Both the position numbers and the translations under genes were made by a program. Positions 16,067 through 24,158 of a stretch of 64,000 bases of DNA are shown in pieces (position 1 is the stretch's first letter; each line of letters begins with the position of its first letter). Origin of the DNA: CAXXOZ01 sp963676435 (lineage in GTDB: Bacteria > Bacillota > Clostridia > Lachnospirales > Lachnospiraceae); assembly GCA_963676435.2 (NCBI GenBank), contig CAXXOZ010000013.1, forward strand, positions 124,001-188,000, given 5' to 3'. Under the pieces are notes generated by a model. The model ran no database searches. It was given only the letters and a program-made list of their open reading frames with translations, and was not told where the DNA came from.

Positions 16067-16094
16067 TTTTTCGCATATGTCGTCACATTAAGAT

Positions 16095-16123
16095 ATTATA
16101 TTACACGCAGCCTAGTGTGTCAA
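16095..16123 (-). promoter_or_regulatory. Consensus sigma-A promoter of rplM-rpsI
   Basis: On the minus strand TTGACA (16118-16123) and TATAAT (16095-16100) are perfect hexamers separated by 17 bases. Transcription should start near 16088. Confidence 0.93.
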
Positions 16124-16160
16124 CCACTTTATTATCTATTTTCATAAGAATTTTCATACT

Positions 16161-16195
16161 AAAAAAGTCGGGTTAACTCTTCAGCCACCCGACTT
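16161..16195 (-). terminator. Terminator after the betaine-binding protein gene
   Basis: AAGTCGGGT pairs with ACCCGACTT around a 13-base loop. On the minus strand the stem runs into six T residues. It lies just beyond the stop at 16213. Confidence 0.88.
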
Positions 16196-16212
16196 AATTA
16201 TACACTATTTAA

Positions 16213-17100
16213 TTAGTTTAGCCAACCATCAACTATTTCTTGGTTTTCGCTTATCCATTGAGTTGCTGCTTCAACTTCTTCCATACCATCATTGATAAGA
16301 CCTTCTAATCCACCAATCTGGCTGTCATCCATTTTGAATTTTCCTAGCATTTCTACTATTTCTGCATTTTCATCACAGAACTCTGCATTTCCAAGCATAC
16401 GGATTTCTTCAGCTGCACCAAACATTAACTGAGGATCTTCTAAGTATTTTAAATCCCATGAAGCAAACATCCAGTGCGGACTCCATACTGTACAAACAAT
16501 CCACTCTTCATTTTCATATGCTGATTCAAGAGATGTTAACATAGCCGCTTCACTACTTTCAAGAAGTTCATAATCAAGACCGTATGAATCTATCAAGTCT
16601 CTTGTTGTCTGCATCATACCTGCTCCAGGTTCAATACCTGTGATTTTTCCATCAAATTTATCTATTTCATCATTTAATTCTTCAATTGAATCAATAGTTA
16701 CATATGTAGGAACTGCAAGACCTAATTTAGCTTCTCCTTCATACCATGAACCAAGATCAGTATAATCATCACCATACTCATCTAAATAATTTCCATGTGT
16801 TCCTGGTAACCATGCATCTAAGAATATATCTACATCACCTGTACTAAGGCCTGCATAAAGAGGGGCTACGTCTAATTGTGTTAACTCTACTTCATACCCC
16901 TGGTCTTCTAAGATAACTTTCCACAAATTACTAACGGCAACACATTCTGCCCAGTTAACATATCCTATGGTAACTTCACCTTTTGATTCTGTTGTTTCTG
17001 TTCCTTCTGAATTCGAGCATCCAGCTGTAAATACTAATACAAGTACTGAAATAAGTGCTAAAGTAGCGACTTTTTTCCATGATCTCTTAAATATACTCAT
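16213..17100 (-). CDS. opuAC: Glycine betaine/proline ABC transporter, substrate-binding lipoprotein
   Basis: A lipoprotein of about 295 residues of the OpuAC family. The signal peptide ends at a lipobox (FTAGC). The mature protein begins its fold with VTIGYVNWAECVAVSNLW and holds the family's aromatic cage residues, as in DAWLPGTH and TVWSPHWMF. The start is the ATG at 17100, which has AAGGAGGAGATACTT before it; a longer frame to 17166 would put a basic tail before the signal peptide and overlap the permease, so I reject it. It captures betaine-type osmolytes for the permease encoded just upstream. Confidence 0.93.
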   Translation of the reverse strand: MSIFKRSWKKVATLALISVLVLVFTAGCSNSEGTETTESKGEVTIGYVNWAECVAVSNLWKVILEDQGYEVELTQLDVAPLYAGLSTGDVDIFLDAWLPGTHGNYLDEYGDDYTDLGSWYEGEAKLGLAVPTYVTIDSIEELNDEIDKFDGKITGIEPGAGMMQTTRDLIDSYGLDYELLESSEAAMLTSLESAYENEEWIVCTVWSPHWMFASWDLKYLEDPQLMFGAAEEIRMLGNAEFCDENAEIVEMLGKFKMDDSQIGGLEGLINDGMEEVEAATQWISENQEIVDGWLN

Positions 17101-17113
17101 AAGTATCTCCTCC

Positions 17114-17971
17114 TTACTTTTTCTTCTTTTTTTTCTTTTTATTTTCAGTTCTAAGAGAACTTCCAACCGATTGAAATATTCTATCTAAAACGATAGCCAT
17201 AATAACCACAGCTATACCATATTCAAATCCCTGCCCAACATTAATCTGACCTATTGCTCTTAAAACTCCTGCTCCAAGTCCAGCTGCACCGATCATTGCA
17301 GAAATAACTACCATTGATAGAGATAACATAATTGTCTGATTTAAACCTGCCATAATTGTAGGCAAAGCTAATGGCATCTGAACCTTCCATAACAATTGCC
17401 ACGGTGTCGATCCAAAAGCTTCACCAACTTCAATAAGATCTTCTGGCACTTGTTTTATACCAAGTGCTGTAAATCTAATTGCTGGAGGCATAGCAAAAAT
17501 AACCGTAGCAAATATAGCCGGCACCTTACCAATACCAAAGAATAATAAAACTGGTATCAGATATACAAATGAAGGCATAGTCTGCATAAAGTCCAAAATC
17601 GGGGATATAATTTTATAAAAACTTGAATTTCGACCTGCGATAATTCCTAAAGGAAGCCCTATAATCATACATATTATAGAAGCTAAAAGAACTAAAACTA
17701 ACGAACCTACAAATGGTTCCCAAAGTTCTAGGTTAAATACAAGTAATAAACCAATTAATGTTCCAAGAGCGAGTTTCCACCCTTTTACTTTGAAGGCTAT
17801 TCCTATAAATAATAGAACTAATACCCACCAAGGGATAAGAAGTAATAAATCTATAAATCCTTCAATAAAATCTTCAAAACCATCAGAAAATGTCTTTAAA
17901 GCATCTCCAAATTTATCTTGAACCCAATCAACAAATCTGTCAATATAATCTGCCATAGGTATCTTATTCAT
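17114..17971 (-). CDS. opuAB: Glycine betaine/proline ABC transporter, permease
   Basis: A permease of about 285 residues with six or more membrane helices. It carries the inner-membrane-component signature with EAFGSTPWQLLWKVQMPLALPTIMAG, the loop that docks the ATPase. The ATG at 17971 has AGGAGGTGAAGG before it and overlaps the ATPase gene by 8 bp; the ATG at 17992 lacks a ribosome site. The C-terminus ends in a run of eight lysines, which is unusual but lies in a cytoplasmic tail. It forms the channel of the OpuA complex. Confidence 0.93.
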   Translation of the reverse strand: MNKIPMADYIDRFVDWVQDKFGDALKTFSDGFEDFIEGFIDLLLLIPWWVLVLLFIGIAFKVKGWKLALGTLIGLLLVFNLELWEPFVGSLVLVLLASIICMIIGLPLGIIAGRNSSFYKIISPILDFMQTMPSFVYLIPVLLFFGIGKVPAIFATVIFAMPPAIRFTALGIKQVPEDLIEVGEAFGSTPWQLLWKVQMPLALPTIMAGLNQTIMLSLSMVVISAMIGAAGLGAGVLRAIGQINVGQGFEYGIAVVIMAIVLDRIFQSVGSSLRTENKKKKKKKK

Positions 17972-19184
17972 CGCCTTCACCTCCTCTATCATCTGCTAGC
18001 GCTGCAAGCACAGATCCTCTAACAATTATTCCTGATAATTTCTTTTCAGCATCAACAACTGCTATAGGGTATTTACTTTCAGCTATTTCTGTCATTATAT
18101 CTCTTAGAGGAGTTTCCATATCATATACATATGTGTCTAATAGTTTAACTTCTGATAAGCTTTGAATCCCTTCTTTTTTGGCTTCTAAAGCCATATCTAC
18201 TGTGATAAGACCTTTGTAATTTTTTTCTTTATCTACAACAAAAACACTAGAAATACCATTTTCTTTCATTATTCTTAGAGCACTATTTGGTCCGTCTCTA
18301 AAAGTAATCACTGGTTTTGGTTTTTTCATAACATCTGAAGTAGTTAATACTTTACTTTTATCAACACCACGAACAAATTTTTCAATATAATCATCTGCTG
18401 GGTTTGTAATTATGTCCTCTGGTGTCCCTACTTGAACAAGTGCTCCGTCTCTTAAAAATGCTATTCTATCACCTAATTTTAGAGCTTCATTTAAGTCATG
18501 AGTAATAAATACTATTGTCTTATTCATTTTTTGCTGAATGCTTAATAATTCATCCTGCATTTCTTCTCTAATAAGAGGATCTAGGGCACTAAAAGCCTCA
18601 TCCATTAATAAGATGTCTGAATCATTAGTAAGTGCTCTTGCAAGACCTACTCTTTGTTTCATACCTCCACTTAACTGATCCGGGAACTGATCTTCCCAGC
18701 CTTTTAAACCAACAAGTTCAAGAGCTTTTCTTGCTCTTTCTTCTCTTTCTGGTTTTGGTACATTTTGCAATTCAAGCCCAAATAAAGTGTTCTTAAGAAC
18801 AGTTCTATGAGGTAAAAGTGCAAACTGCTGAAATACCATTGCTGTTTTTTCCTGTCTTACTTTTCTTAATTCTTTGTCGTTAAGTTTTGTAATGTCTATT
18901 CCGTCAATTTCTATGCTTCCTAAACTAGGTTCAATCAATCTGTTTAGACAACGTAATATTGTAGACTTACCACTTCCTGAAAGTCCCATTACAACAAACA
19001 TTTCACCTTCATTAATAGTGAAACTTACTTTATTTACACCTAATGTCTGTCCAGTCTCTTTTAGAATTTCGTCTTTGCTTTTTCCTTTTTCTAAAAGCTT
19101 TAATGCTTTATTAGGGTTACTGTCAAAGATTTTAATAAGATCTGTAACTACTATTTTTTCTTTGGTTCCAGACAATTTTTCCAC
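17964..19184 (-). CDS. opuAA: Glycine betaine/proline ABC transporter, ATPase with CBS domains
   Basis: A 406-residue ATPase. Walker A is GLSGSGKST (about residue 69), the signature LSGGMKQRVGLARAL, and Walker B ILLMDEAFSALDP. Two CBS domains occupy about residues 280-400. In OpuA these sense ionic strength or cyclic-di-AMP and gate uptake, so the transporter should respond to osmotic stress. The reported start is GTG at 19184; a TTG at 19175 has a better-placed AGGTGG and may be the true one. It is the first gene of opuAA-AB-AC. Confidence 0.94.
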   Translation of the reverse strand: MEKLSGTKEKIVVTDLIKIFDSNPNKALKLLEKGKSKDEILKETGQTLGVNKVSFTINEGEMFVVMGLSGSGKSTILRCLNRLIEPSLGSIEIDGIDITKLNDKELRKVRQEKTAMVFQQFALLPHRTVLKNTLFGLELQNVPKPEREERARKALELVGLKGWEDQFPDQLSGGMKQRVGLARALTNDSDILLMDEAFSALDPLIREEMQDELLSIQQKMNKTIVFITHDLNEALKLGDRIAFLRDGALVQVGTPEDIITNPADDYIEKFVRGVDKSKVLTTSDVMKKPKPVITFRDGPNSALRIMKENGISSVFVVDKEKNYKGLITVDMALEAKKEGIQSLSEVKLLDTYVYDMETPLRDIMTEIAESKYPIAVVDAEKKLSGIIVRGSVLAALADDRGGEGDE

Positions 19185-19741
19185 CTGCCTTTACTTTTCA
19201 TGAAATAATTCAGAATAAAAAACAACAGGTTTTATTTAATTTTTCCAAATTCAACGCAAATAAGGCTCAAAATCAAAAATGATTTTGCCAAGCTTTCTGT
19301 CGTTATTGGAAATGAGCTGAAAAGGGTAAATTTACCCCTTAAAAAAAATGAAGAACAAGGATTTATTGAACTTCGAAGCGTATTGCACCGCTTGAAAAAG
19401 AAAATGAGATAACATCTTGCTTATCATAACGCAATTTCATTTGCTTCTGTCTGCAAAGATATAAGATCTGTCCCAAATACGATTAAACTAATCGATTTGT
19501 CGCATTTATTTGAATGTAATATTTAACATACGTCCGTTTTGGAACTATACCTACGCTATTTTTGATTATTCATCTCAATACATCGGATAGTGCCGGTGCA
19601 AAAAAGGATTCTGTTTTTTAATGGCTATGCCATAGTAAAAATTCCTCTGAAAACTATTTTATTCAACTCTGAATTATTTCATACGATTTTTACAAGCATT
19701 TATTATATCATGTTTTCCCCGATTTTACAAGGGAAAACGGA
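19185..19741. other. Intergenic region upstream of the opuA operon, no gene found
   Basis: About 560 bp without a supported gene. A plus-strand frame from about 19250 to 19412 reads as plausible protein (for example FIELRSVLHRLKKKMR before TAA) but lacks a start codon and ribosome site. A small palindrome AAGGGGTAAATTTACCC-type hairpin lies near 19330. The opuA promoter must be within the first 150 bp but no consensus hexamer pair stands out. Confidence 0.4.
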
Positions 19742-19773
19742 GAAAACAAACCACCTGAATTTTAATCAGGTGG
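19742..19773 (-). terminator. Terminator of the ior-ptb-buk-gntR operon
   Basis: CCACCTGA (19751-19758) pairs with TCAGGTGG (19766-19773). On the minus strand TTTGTTTTC follows. It lies 27 bp beyond the gntR stop. Confidence 0.85.
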
Positions 19774-19799
19774 TGATAAAGTTTCTATATAATTTTATA

Positions 19800-20477
19800 C
19801 TATACAAAATATTCAGACTTAAGTCCTTTGATTTTTTCACTGTAACGTTCTATTGTATCTAAATGATAGTGCATACAGCCTCTCCCTATTTCAAAGTCAC
19901 CTTTTTCAATAGATTCAATGATCATTTCATGTTCGGAAATTAGACTTTCCATTCTGTCAGTGGTATCTACTTCAAGATTTCTCCATCTTCTAACATGAAT
20001 ATAATGTTCAGAAATCAAATCAAGTACATTTTCTTCACCAACTTCTATGAGTATATATTTATGAAACATATCGTCAAATTTATAAAATGAATCATTGCTG
20101 TCTTTAGATATTTCCAGACTTTTTTGTTGTTTTACACACTCTTTAAGATTATTTAAAAGTTCAGATTTCTCATCCTTCTTTATTATTCTATATAGAGCTT
20201 CCTGCTCAACTGCCTCTCTTAAATATAAGACATTTTTTATAAATCCCATATCGATAAGACTTACATAGGTTCCTCTTTGGGGAAAAACATCAACAAGCCT
20301 TCTTTGCTTGAGTCTAGCCAAAGCTGATCTTATGCTATGTCTAGTTACACCGTAAGAAGCACAAAGCTCATTTTCACTTATGCTATCACCGGGCATGTAT
20401 TTTAACTTTTCGATTTTTTCGCACATATCTTCATAAATATCGTCACTTGAAAAATATATCTTATTTTGTAAGTACAT
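19800..20477 (-). CDS. GntR family transcriptional regulator (FadR/FCD type)
   Basis: A 225-residue regulator. The winged helix-turn-helix is at about residues 12-75 (ISENELCASYGVTRHSIRSALARLKQRRLVDVFPQRGTYV). The rest is an all-helical FCD domain with the expected metal-site residues in FDDMFHKYI and SEHEMIIESIEKGD, and a His in MHYHLDTI. FCD regulators bind small carboxylic acids. It is the last gene of the ior operon, 17 bp after buk, so it very likely regulates that operon in response to a pathway intermediate. The start ATG has GAGGT before it. Confidence 0.9.
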   Translation of the reverse strand: MYLQNKIYFSSDDIYEDMCEKIEKLKYMPGDSISENELCASYGVTRHSIRSALARLKQRRLVDVFPQRGTYVSLIDMGFIKNVLYLREAVEQEALYRIIKKDEKSELLNNLKECVKQQKSLEISKDSNDSFYKFDDMFHKYILIEVGEENVLDLISEHYIHVRRWRNLEVDTTDRMESLISEHEMIIESIEKGDFEIGRGCMHYHLDTIERYSEKIKGLKSEYFV

Positions 20478-20494
20478 GGTATACCTCTAACTTT

Positions 20495-21571
20495 TTATTC
20501 TTTCTCTACCTTTACAAAGTCTTTCGCTTGTTCTATCCCGCGAAGAACTCTCAAACCTCCAAAGGCTAATGAATCCATTTCATTTTCTCCAGCATATACA
20601 ATTACAGGAGCTATGAAATTAATTCTATCAGCAATAATTCTTGTAAATTGTTCTGAATGAGCAATTCCTCCAGTTAATATTATGTTATCAACATTTCCAC
20701 TAACTGTTGCTGATAATGCAGCTATGTGCTTAGCTACACTTAATCCCATTGCTTCATATACTAGTTTTGCCTGCTCGTTTCCTTCTTCAATCATTTTCTG
20801 AACATCTCTTAAATCATTAGTTCCTAGGTGAGCAATGATTCCACCTTGAGCTTTTATATGTTTCATAAGTGATTTTTTATCATATTTACCTGAAAATGCT
20901 GCATCTATAACCTGGAAAGTTGGTAGTCCACCTGATCTTTCTGGTGAGAAAGGTCCTTCTTCATCACTTACAAAGTCTATAATTCTACCCTGTGAATGTA
21001 GACTCAAAGTGATGCCGCCACCTAAATGTACAATTATAAGATTAGATTTTTTGTAATCTTTTCCTGTTTCTTTCTGCCATCTCATAGCTGAAGCTCTCAT
21101 ATTCAAGTTATGGCCTAAAGCTTTTCTTCTCATTTCAGGCATACCTGAAACCTTTGTTAACGGAATCATTTCATCTACTGTAACACCATCATATATAAAG
21201 GCTGGAATGTTTAATTCTTTTGAAATAGCATCTGCTATAACTGCACCAAGATTTGATGCATGCTCATTTTGTGGCGCGTTTTTTAACTGCCAAACCATGT
21301 CATCATTTACTCGGTATGCACCTGCCTGTATCGGAGGCAAAAGTCCTCCTCTTGATACAATAGCTGTTAACTCTTCCATTTTTATTCCATGTTCTAAAAT
21401 AGTTTCAATAATTGTATTTTTTCTAAATTCGTATTGATCTGTAATCGTATCATATTTAGAAATCTCTTCAACACTATGAGCTATGTTTTCTACAAATACT
21501 GGGTTTTCATCATTATAAACTGCTATCTTTGTAGAGGTTGAACCTGGATTCATGATTAATAATTTTTCCAT
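20495..21571 (-). CDS. buk: Butyrate kinase family acyl kinase
   Basis: A 358-residue ASKHA-fold kinase that converts acyl phosphate and ADP to free acid and ATP. The N-terminus LLIMNPGSTSTKIAVY and the phosphate loop VHLGGGITLSLH are family motifs, with GGIAHSEQFT near the end. The length is normal for butyrate kinase. It follows ptb by 19 bp with AGAAGGAGGAAC. In this operon the substrate may be an aryl- or branched-chain acyl phosphate rather than butyryl phosphate; the sequence alone cannot decide. Confidence 0.93.
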   Translation of the reverse strand: MEKLLIMNPGSTSTKIAVYNDENPVFVENIAHSVEEISKYDTITDQYEFRKNTIIETILEHGIKMEELTAIVSRGGLLPPIQAGAYRVNDDMVWQLKNAPQNEHASNLGAVIADAISKELNIPAFIYDGVTVDEMIPLTKVSGMPEMRRKALGHNLNMRASAMRWQKETGKDYKKSNLIIVHLGGGITLSLHSQGRIIDFVSDEEGPFSPERSGGLPTFQVIDAAFSGKYDKKSLMKHIKAQGGIIAHLGTNDLRDVQKMIEEGNEQAKLVYEAMGLSVAKHIAALSATVSGNVDNIILTGGIAHSEQFTRIIADRINFIAPVIVYAGENEMDSLAFGGLRVLRGIEQAKDFVKVEKE

Positions 21572-21590
21572 TTTGTGTTCCTCCTTCTAT

Positions 21591-22499
21591 TTACTTACTT
21601 GATGCTGCCGCAGCAAGTACTATTGAAAGATATTTTTCTTCTGATGAAGATCCTCTTGATGTCATTACTACAGGACATTTTGCTCCAACGATAAATCCTG
21701 CCATTTTTGCTCCACATGTACAAGCAAGCATTTTACCCATGATGTTTCCTGCATGTATGTTTGGAGCTACTAATACATCAACATCTCCTGAAACTGGACT
21801 TTCAAATCCTTTAAATTCAGCGATTTTTTTATCAACTGCACAGTCATAAGAAATCGGACCTTCTACGATACAATTTTCGATTTCTCCACGCTTGTTCATT
21901 TCTTTTAGTTCATTGCCTTCTATTGTTTCTGGCATTTTAGGGTTAACTTTTTCAACACATGCTAAAACACCGACTTTCGGACAATCATATCCTAAATCTC
22001 TTAAAGTTTCAACTGTATTTTCAATAATTGCCTTTTTCTGCTCTAGTGTTGGGTATGTTACCATACCTCCATCAACAGGTGTTAATAATTTATGGTATCC
22101 TGGTGTTTCGAACATAGTAAAGTGACTCATTACTCCACCTTTACCAAGACCTTTTTCTTTATCAACTACTGCTTTTAAGTAAACGCCTGAATCAACTTTT
22201 CCTTTCATAAGGAAATCTGCTTTTCCTTCACGCACTAATTTAACTGCCAATTCACAGCTTTCTTTAGCATCAGGTGCATCATAAATGTCTTCATCAGGAA
22301 CTTCCATTCCTAATTTATCAATTATTCTTTTTATTTCAGCTTTATCTCCTACTAAAACAGGAGCTACCAAACCTTCTTTTGCTGTTTCGTATACTGCTTC
22401 AAGTGAATGCTCATCTGCCGCAGCTGTTAAAGCTATTCTTTTAACTTGTGTATCACCTTTAAGCTTTTCAATAATTTCTGAAAATTTATTATAAACCAT
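21591..22499 (-). CDS. ptb: Phosphate butyryltransferase family acyltransferase
   Basis: A 302-residue enzyme of the phosphotransacetylase/phosphotransbutyrylase family, which exchanges CoA for phosphate on acyl-CoA. MSHFTMFETPGYHKLL, DVDVLVAPNIHAGNIMGKML and the C-terminal PVVMTSRGSSSEEKYLSI are typical. It is paired with buk as the usual ATP-forming couple. Its position after the ior genes and a hydroxyacid dehydrogenase suggests it takes the acyl-CoA made by IorAB. Phosphate acetyltransferase activity is a less likely alternative because no ackA is near. Confidence 0.92.
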   Translation of the reverse strand: MVYNKFSEIIEKLKGDTQVKRIALTAAADEHSLEAVYETAKEGLVAPVLVGDKAEIKRIIDKLGMEVPDEDIYDAPDAKESCELAVKLVREGKADFLMKGKVDSGVYLKAVVDKEKGLGKGGVMSHFTMFETPGYHKLLTPVDGGMVTYPTLEQKKAIIENTVETLRDLGYDCPKVGVLACVEKVNPKMPETIEGNELKEMNKRGEIENCIVEGPISYDCAVDKKIAEFKGFESPVSGDVDVLVAPNIHAGNIMGKMLACTCGAKMAGFIVGAKCPVVMTSRGSSSEEKYLSIVLAAAASSK

Positions 22500-22528
22500 T
22501 ATCTTTTACCTTCCATTATAAAAGTGTA

Positions 22529-23512
22529 TTATTTATTAACTACATTTACTGGCGCTTCGCCTTTTACAACTCTTTCCATGTTTGCAATAGCATTAACAAG
22601 CATTCTTGTAAATGCTTCATCTGTCATACCACCTGTATGAGGTGTAAGAGTTATTCTTTCTGATGCTTTTTCTGACATATTTAAAAGTACGTGATCCTGA
22701 GGTGTTGGTTCTGGATAAAGTGTATCAAGAGCCGCCCCATAGATTTCACCTTCTTCTAAAGCTTTTGCTAGTGCATCCTGGTCTATGATTTCTCCTCTTG
22801 CTGTGTTAACAATAAGAGCATTTGATTTCATTACTTTAAATTGTTCTGTTGAGAACATGTGATATGTTTCTGGGAATACAGGAACATGTAAACTTATAAC
22901 ATCACATTCTTTTACTAAATCTTCAAATGGAAGATATGAAACACCAATTTGTTTTTCCATTTCTTCTGTCGGTCTGTAAACATCATAATAGCTAATTTTA
23001 CAATCCCAGCCTTGTAATCTTTTAACAACTTCTCTACCTATAGCACCGATTCCTACAAGACCAATATGAAGTCCTGCTATTTCGTGTTGTCCTTCTGTAA
23101 GATGCTGAGTTTTACTAGCTGAAAATCCAATTGTTCTCATCTGTCTGTCTGTTAAAGCTGTTCTTCTAAGACCTGCTAATATAAGTCCGATAGTATGTTC
23201 TGCAACTGCTCCTGCATTTGTTCCTGCATTATTACAAACTGGAATTCCTGCTGCTTTAGCTGCATTAGTATCTATTTTGTCGTATCCCACACCTTCTGAG
23301 TGAATTAATTTCACGCTTGGGCATGCTTTTATTACCGCTTCGCTTACTGGATGTGTTGCATTTACAAAAATGAAATCCGCATCCTTGGCACCCTCTATCA
23401 TTTGTTCGTCTGTGTATGGAAAATCAAGATATTTCACTTCCCATTCTGTCGGGAAGTCAACACCGAACTTTTCAAATCTCTGTGGTATAACTGTAGATAA
23501 TACTTTTGGCAT
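22529..23512 (-). CDS. D-isomer-specific 2-hydroxyacid dehydrogenase
   Basis: A 327-residue NAD-dependent dehydrogenase. The nucleotide-binding motif is GLVGIGAIGREVVKRL (about residue 148). The catalytic Arg is in NTARGEIID, the Glu in the DTLYPEPTP loop and the His in LTPHTGGMTDEAF. It should reduce 2-oxoacids to D-2-hydroxyacids. Between iorB and ptb it probably gives the reductive branch, turning the same aryl- or branched-chain pyruvate into the hydroxyacid and recycling NADH. The ATG is preceded by AAGGAGGAAAAA. Confidence 0.92.
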   Translation of the reverse strand: MPKVLSTVIPQRFEKFGVDFPTEWEVKYLDFPYTDEQMIEGAKDADFIFVNATHPVSEAVIKACPSVKLIHSEGVGYDKIDTNAAKAAGIPVCNNAGTNAGAVAEHTIGLILAGLRRTALTDRQMRTIGFSASKTQHLTEGQHEIAGLHIGLVGIGAIGREVVKRLQGWDCKISYYDVYRPTEEMEKQIGVSYLPFEDLVKECDVISLHVPVFPETYHMFSTEQFKVMKSNALIVNTARGEIIDQDALAKALEEGEIYGAALDTLYPEPTPQDHVLLNMSEKASERITLTPHTGGMTDEAFTRMLVNAIANMERVVKGEAPVNVVNK

Positions 23513-23587
23513 TATTTTTTCCTCCTTTATAACCTTATTTAGGGCGAAACTTTTAAAGGTCCGCCCTAAATCAAGATTAGTTGTTTA

Positions 23588-24157
23588 TTACATATTGTAT
23601 CCTACTTCATATGCAGCAAGATTTAAGTCTACTAATTTTTGTGGTACTGATTTTGCAACAAGATCTTTCCAGTCAATACTGTCTAATCCTAATTGTTTTG
23701 TAAGAGCTCCTAATAATACGATATTCTGAGCTTTCATGTTTCCTAATTTTTCAGCTTCTGCTGATGCGTTAATAACAACTACGTTTTCTACAACTTTTTT
23801 GATATCTTCTATAGCATCGCTAGGATATTCAGCTGCTCCTGTTAATACAGGCATTGGTAATATTTCACGTACGTCAGTAACGATTGTACCACCTTTTTTA
23901 AGATATGGTAAGATACGAAGTGCTTCGAGTTTTTCAAAAGCAATGATTAAATCTGCTTCTCCTTCACCGATAATAGGTGAATATACTTTTTCTCCGTATT
24001 TAATCTGAGTTACAACAGTACCACCACGCTGGCTCATACCATGTATTTCACTCATTTTTACGTCGTATCCTAACTCTATTAAACCTTTTGAAAGGATTGA
24101 TGATGTAAGAATAGTACCCTGACCACCTACACCTACTAAAATAATACTCTTTGTCAT
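23588..24157 (-). CDS. iorB: Indolepyruvate:ferredoxin oxidoreductase, beta subunit
   Basis: A subunit of about 189 residues, of the gamma-domain type of 2-oxoacid:ferredoxin oxidoreductases. GVGGQGTILTSSILSKGLIE and SEIHGMSQRGGTVVTQIKYG are characteristic. With IorA it oxidises arylpyruvates to aryl-acetyl-CoA, releasing CO2 and reducing ferredoxin. The ATG at 24157 fits AGGTGAATAGT before it; the GTG at 24166 is the alternative. It lies directly after iorA with almost no gap. Confidence 0.93.
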   Translation of the reverse strand: MTKSIILVGVGGQGTILTSSILSKGLIELGYDVKMSEIHGMSQRGGTVVTQIKYGEKVYSPIIGEGEADLIIAFEKLEALRILPYLKKGGTIVTDVREILPMPVLTGAAEYPSDAIEDIKKVVENVVVINASAEAEKLGNMKAQNIVLLGALTKQLGLDSIDWKDLVAKSVPQKLVDLNLAAYEVGYNM

Positions 24158-24158
24158 A

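Noticed and set aside
17101..17166. Upstream start for the betaine-binding protein
   Set aside because: It would place a basic stretch before the lipoprotein signal peptide and lies over the permease 3' end; the ATG at 17100 has AGGAGG.
19185..19300. Glycine or betaine riboswitch before opuA
   Set aside because: I could not see the conserved core or paired helices of a glycine riboswitch on either strand.
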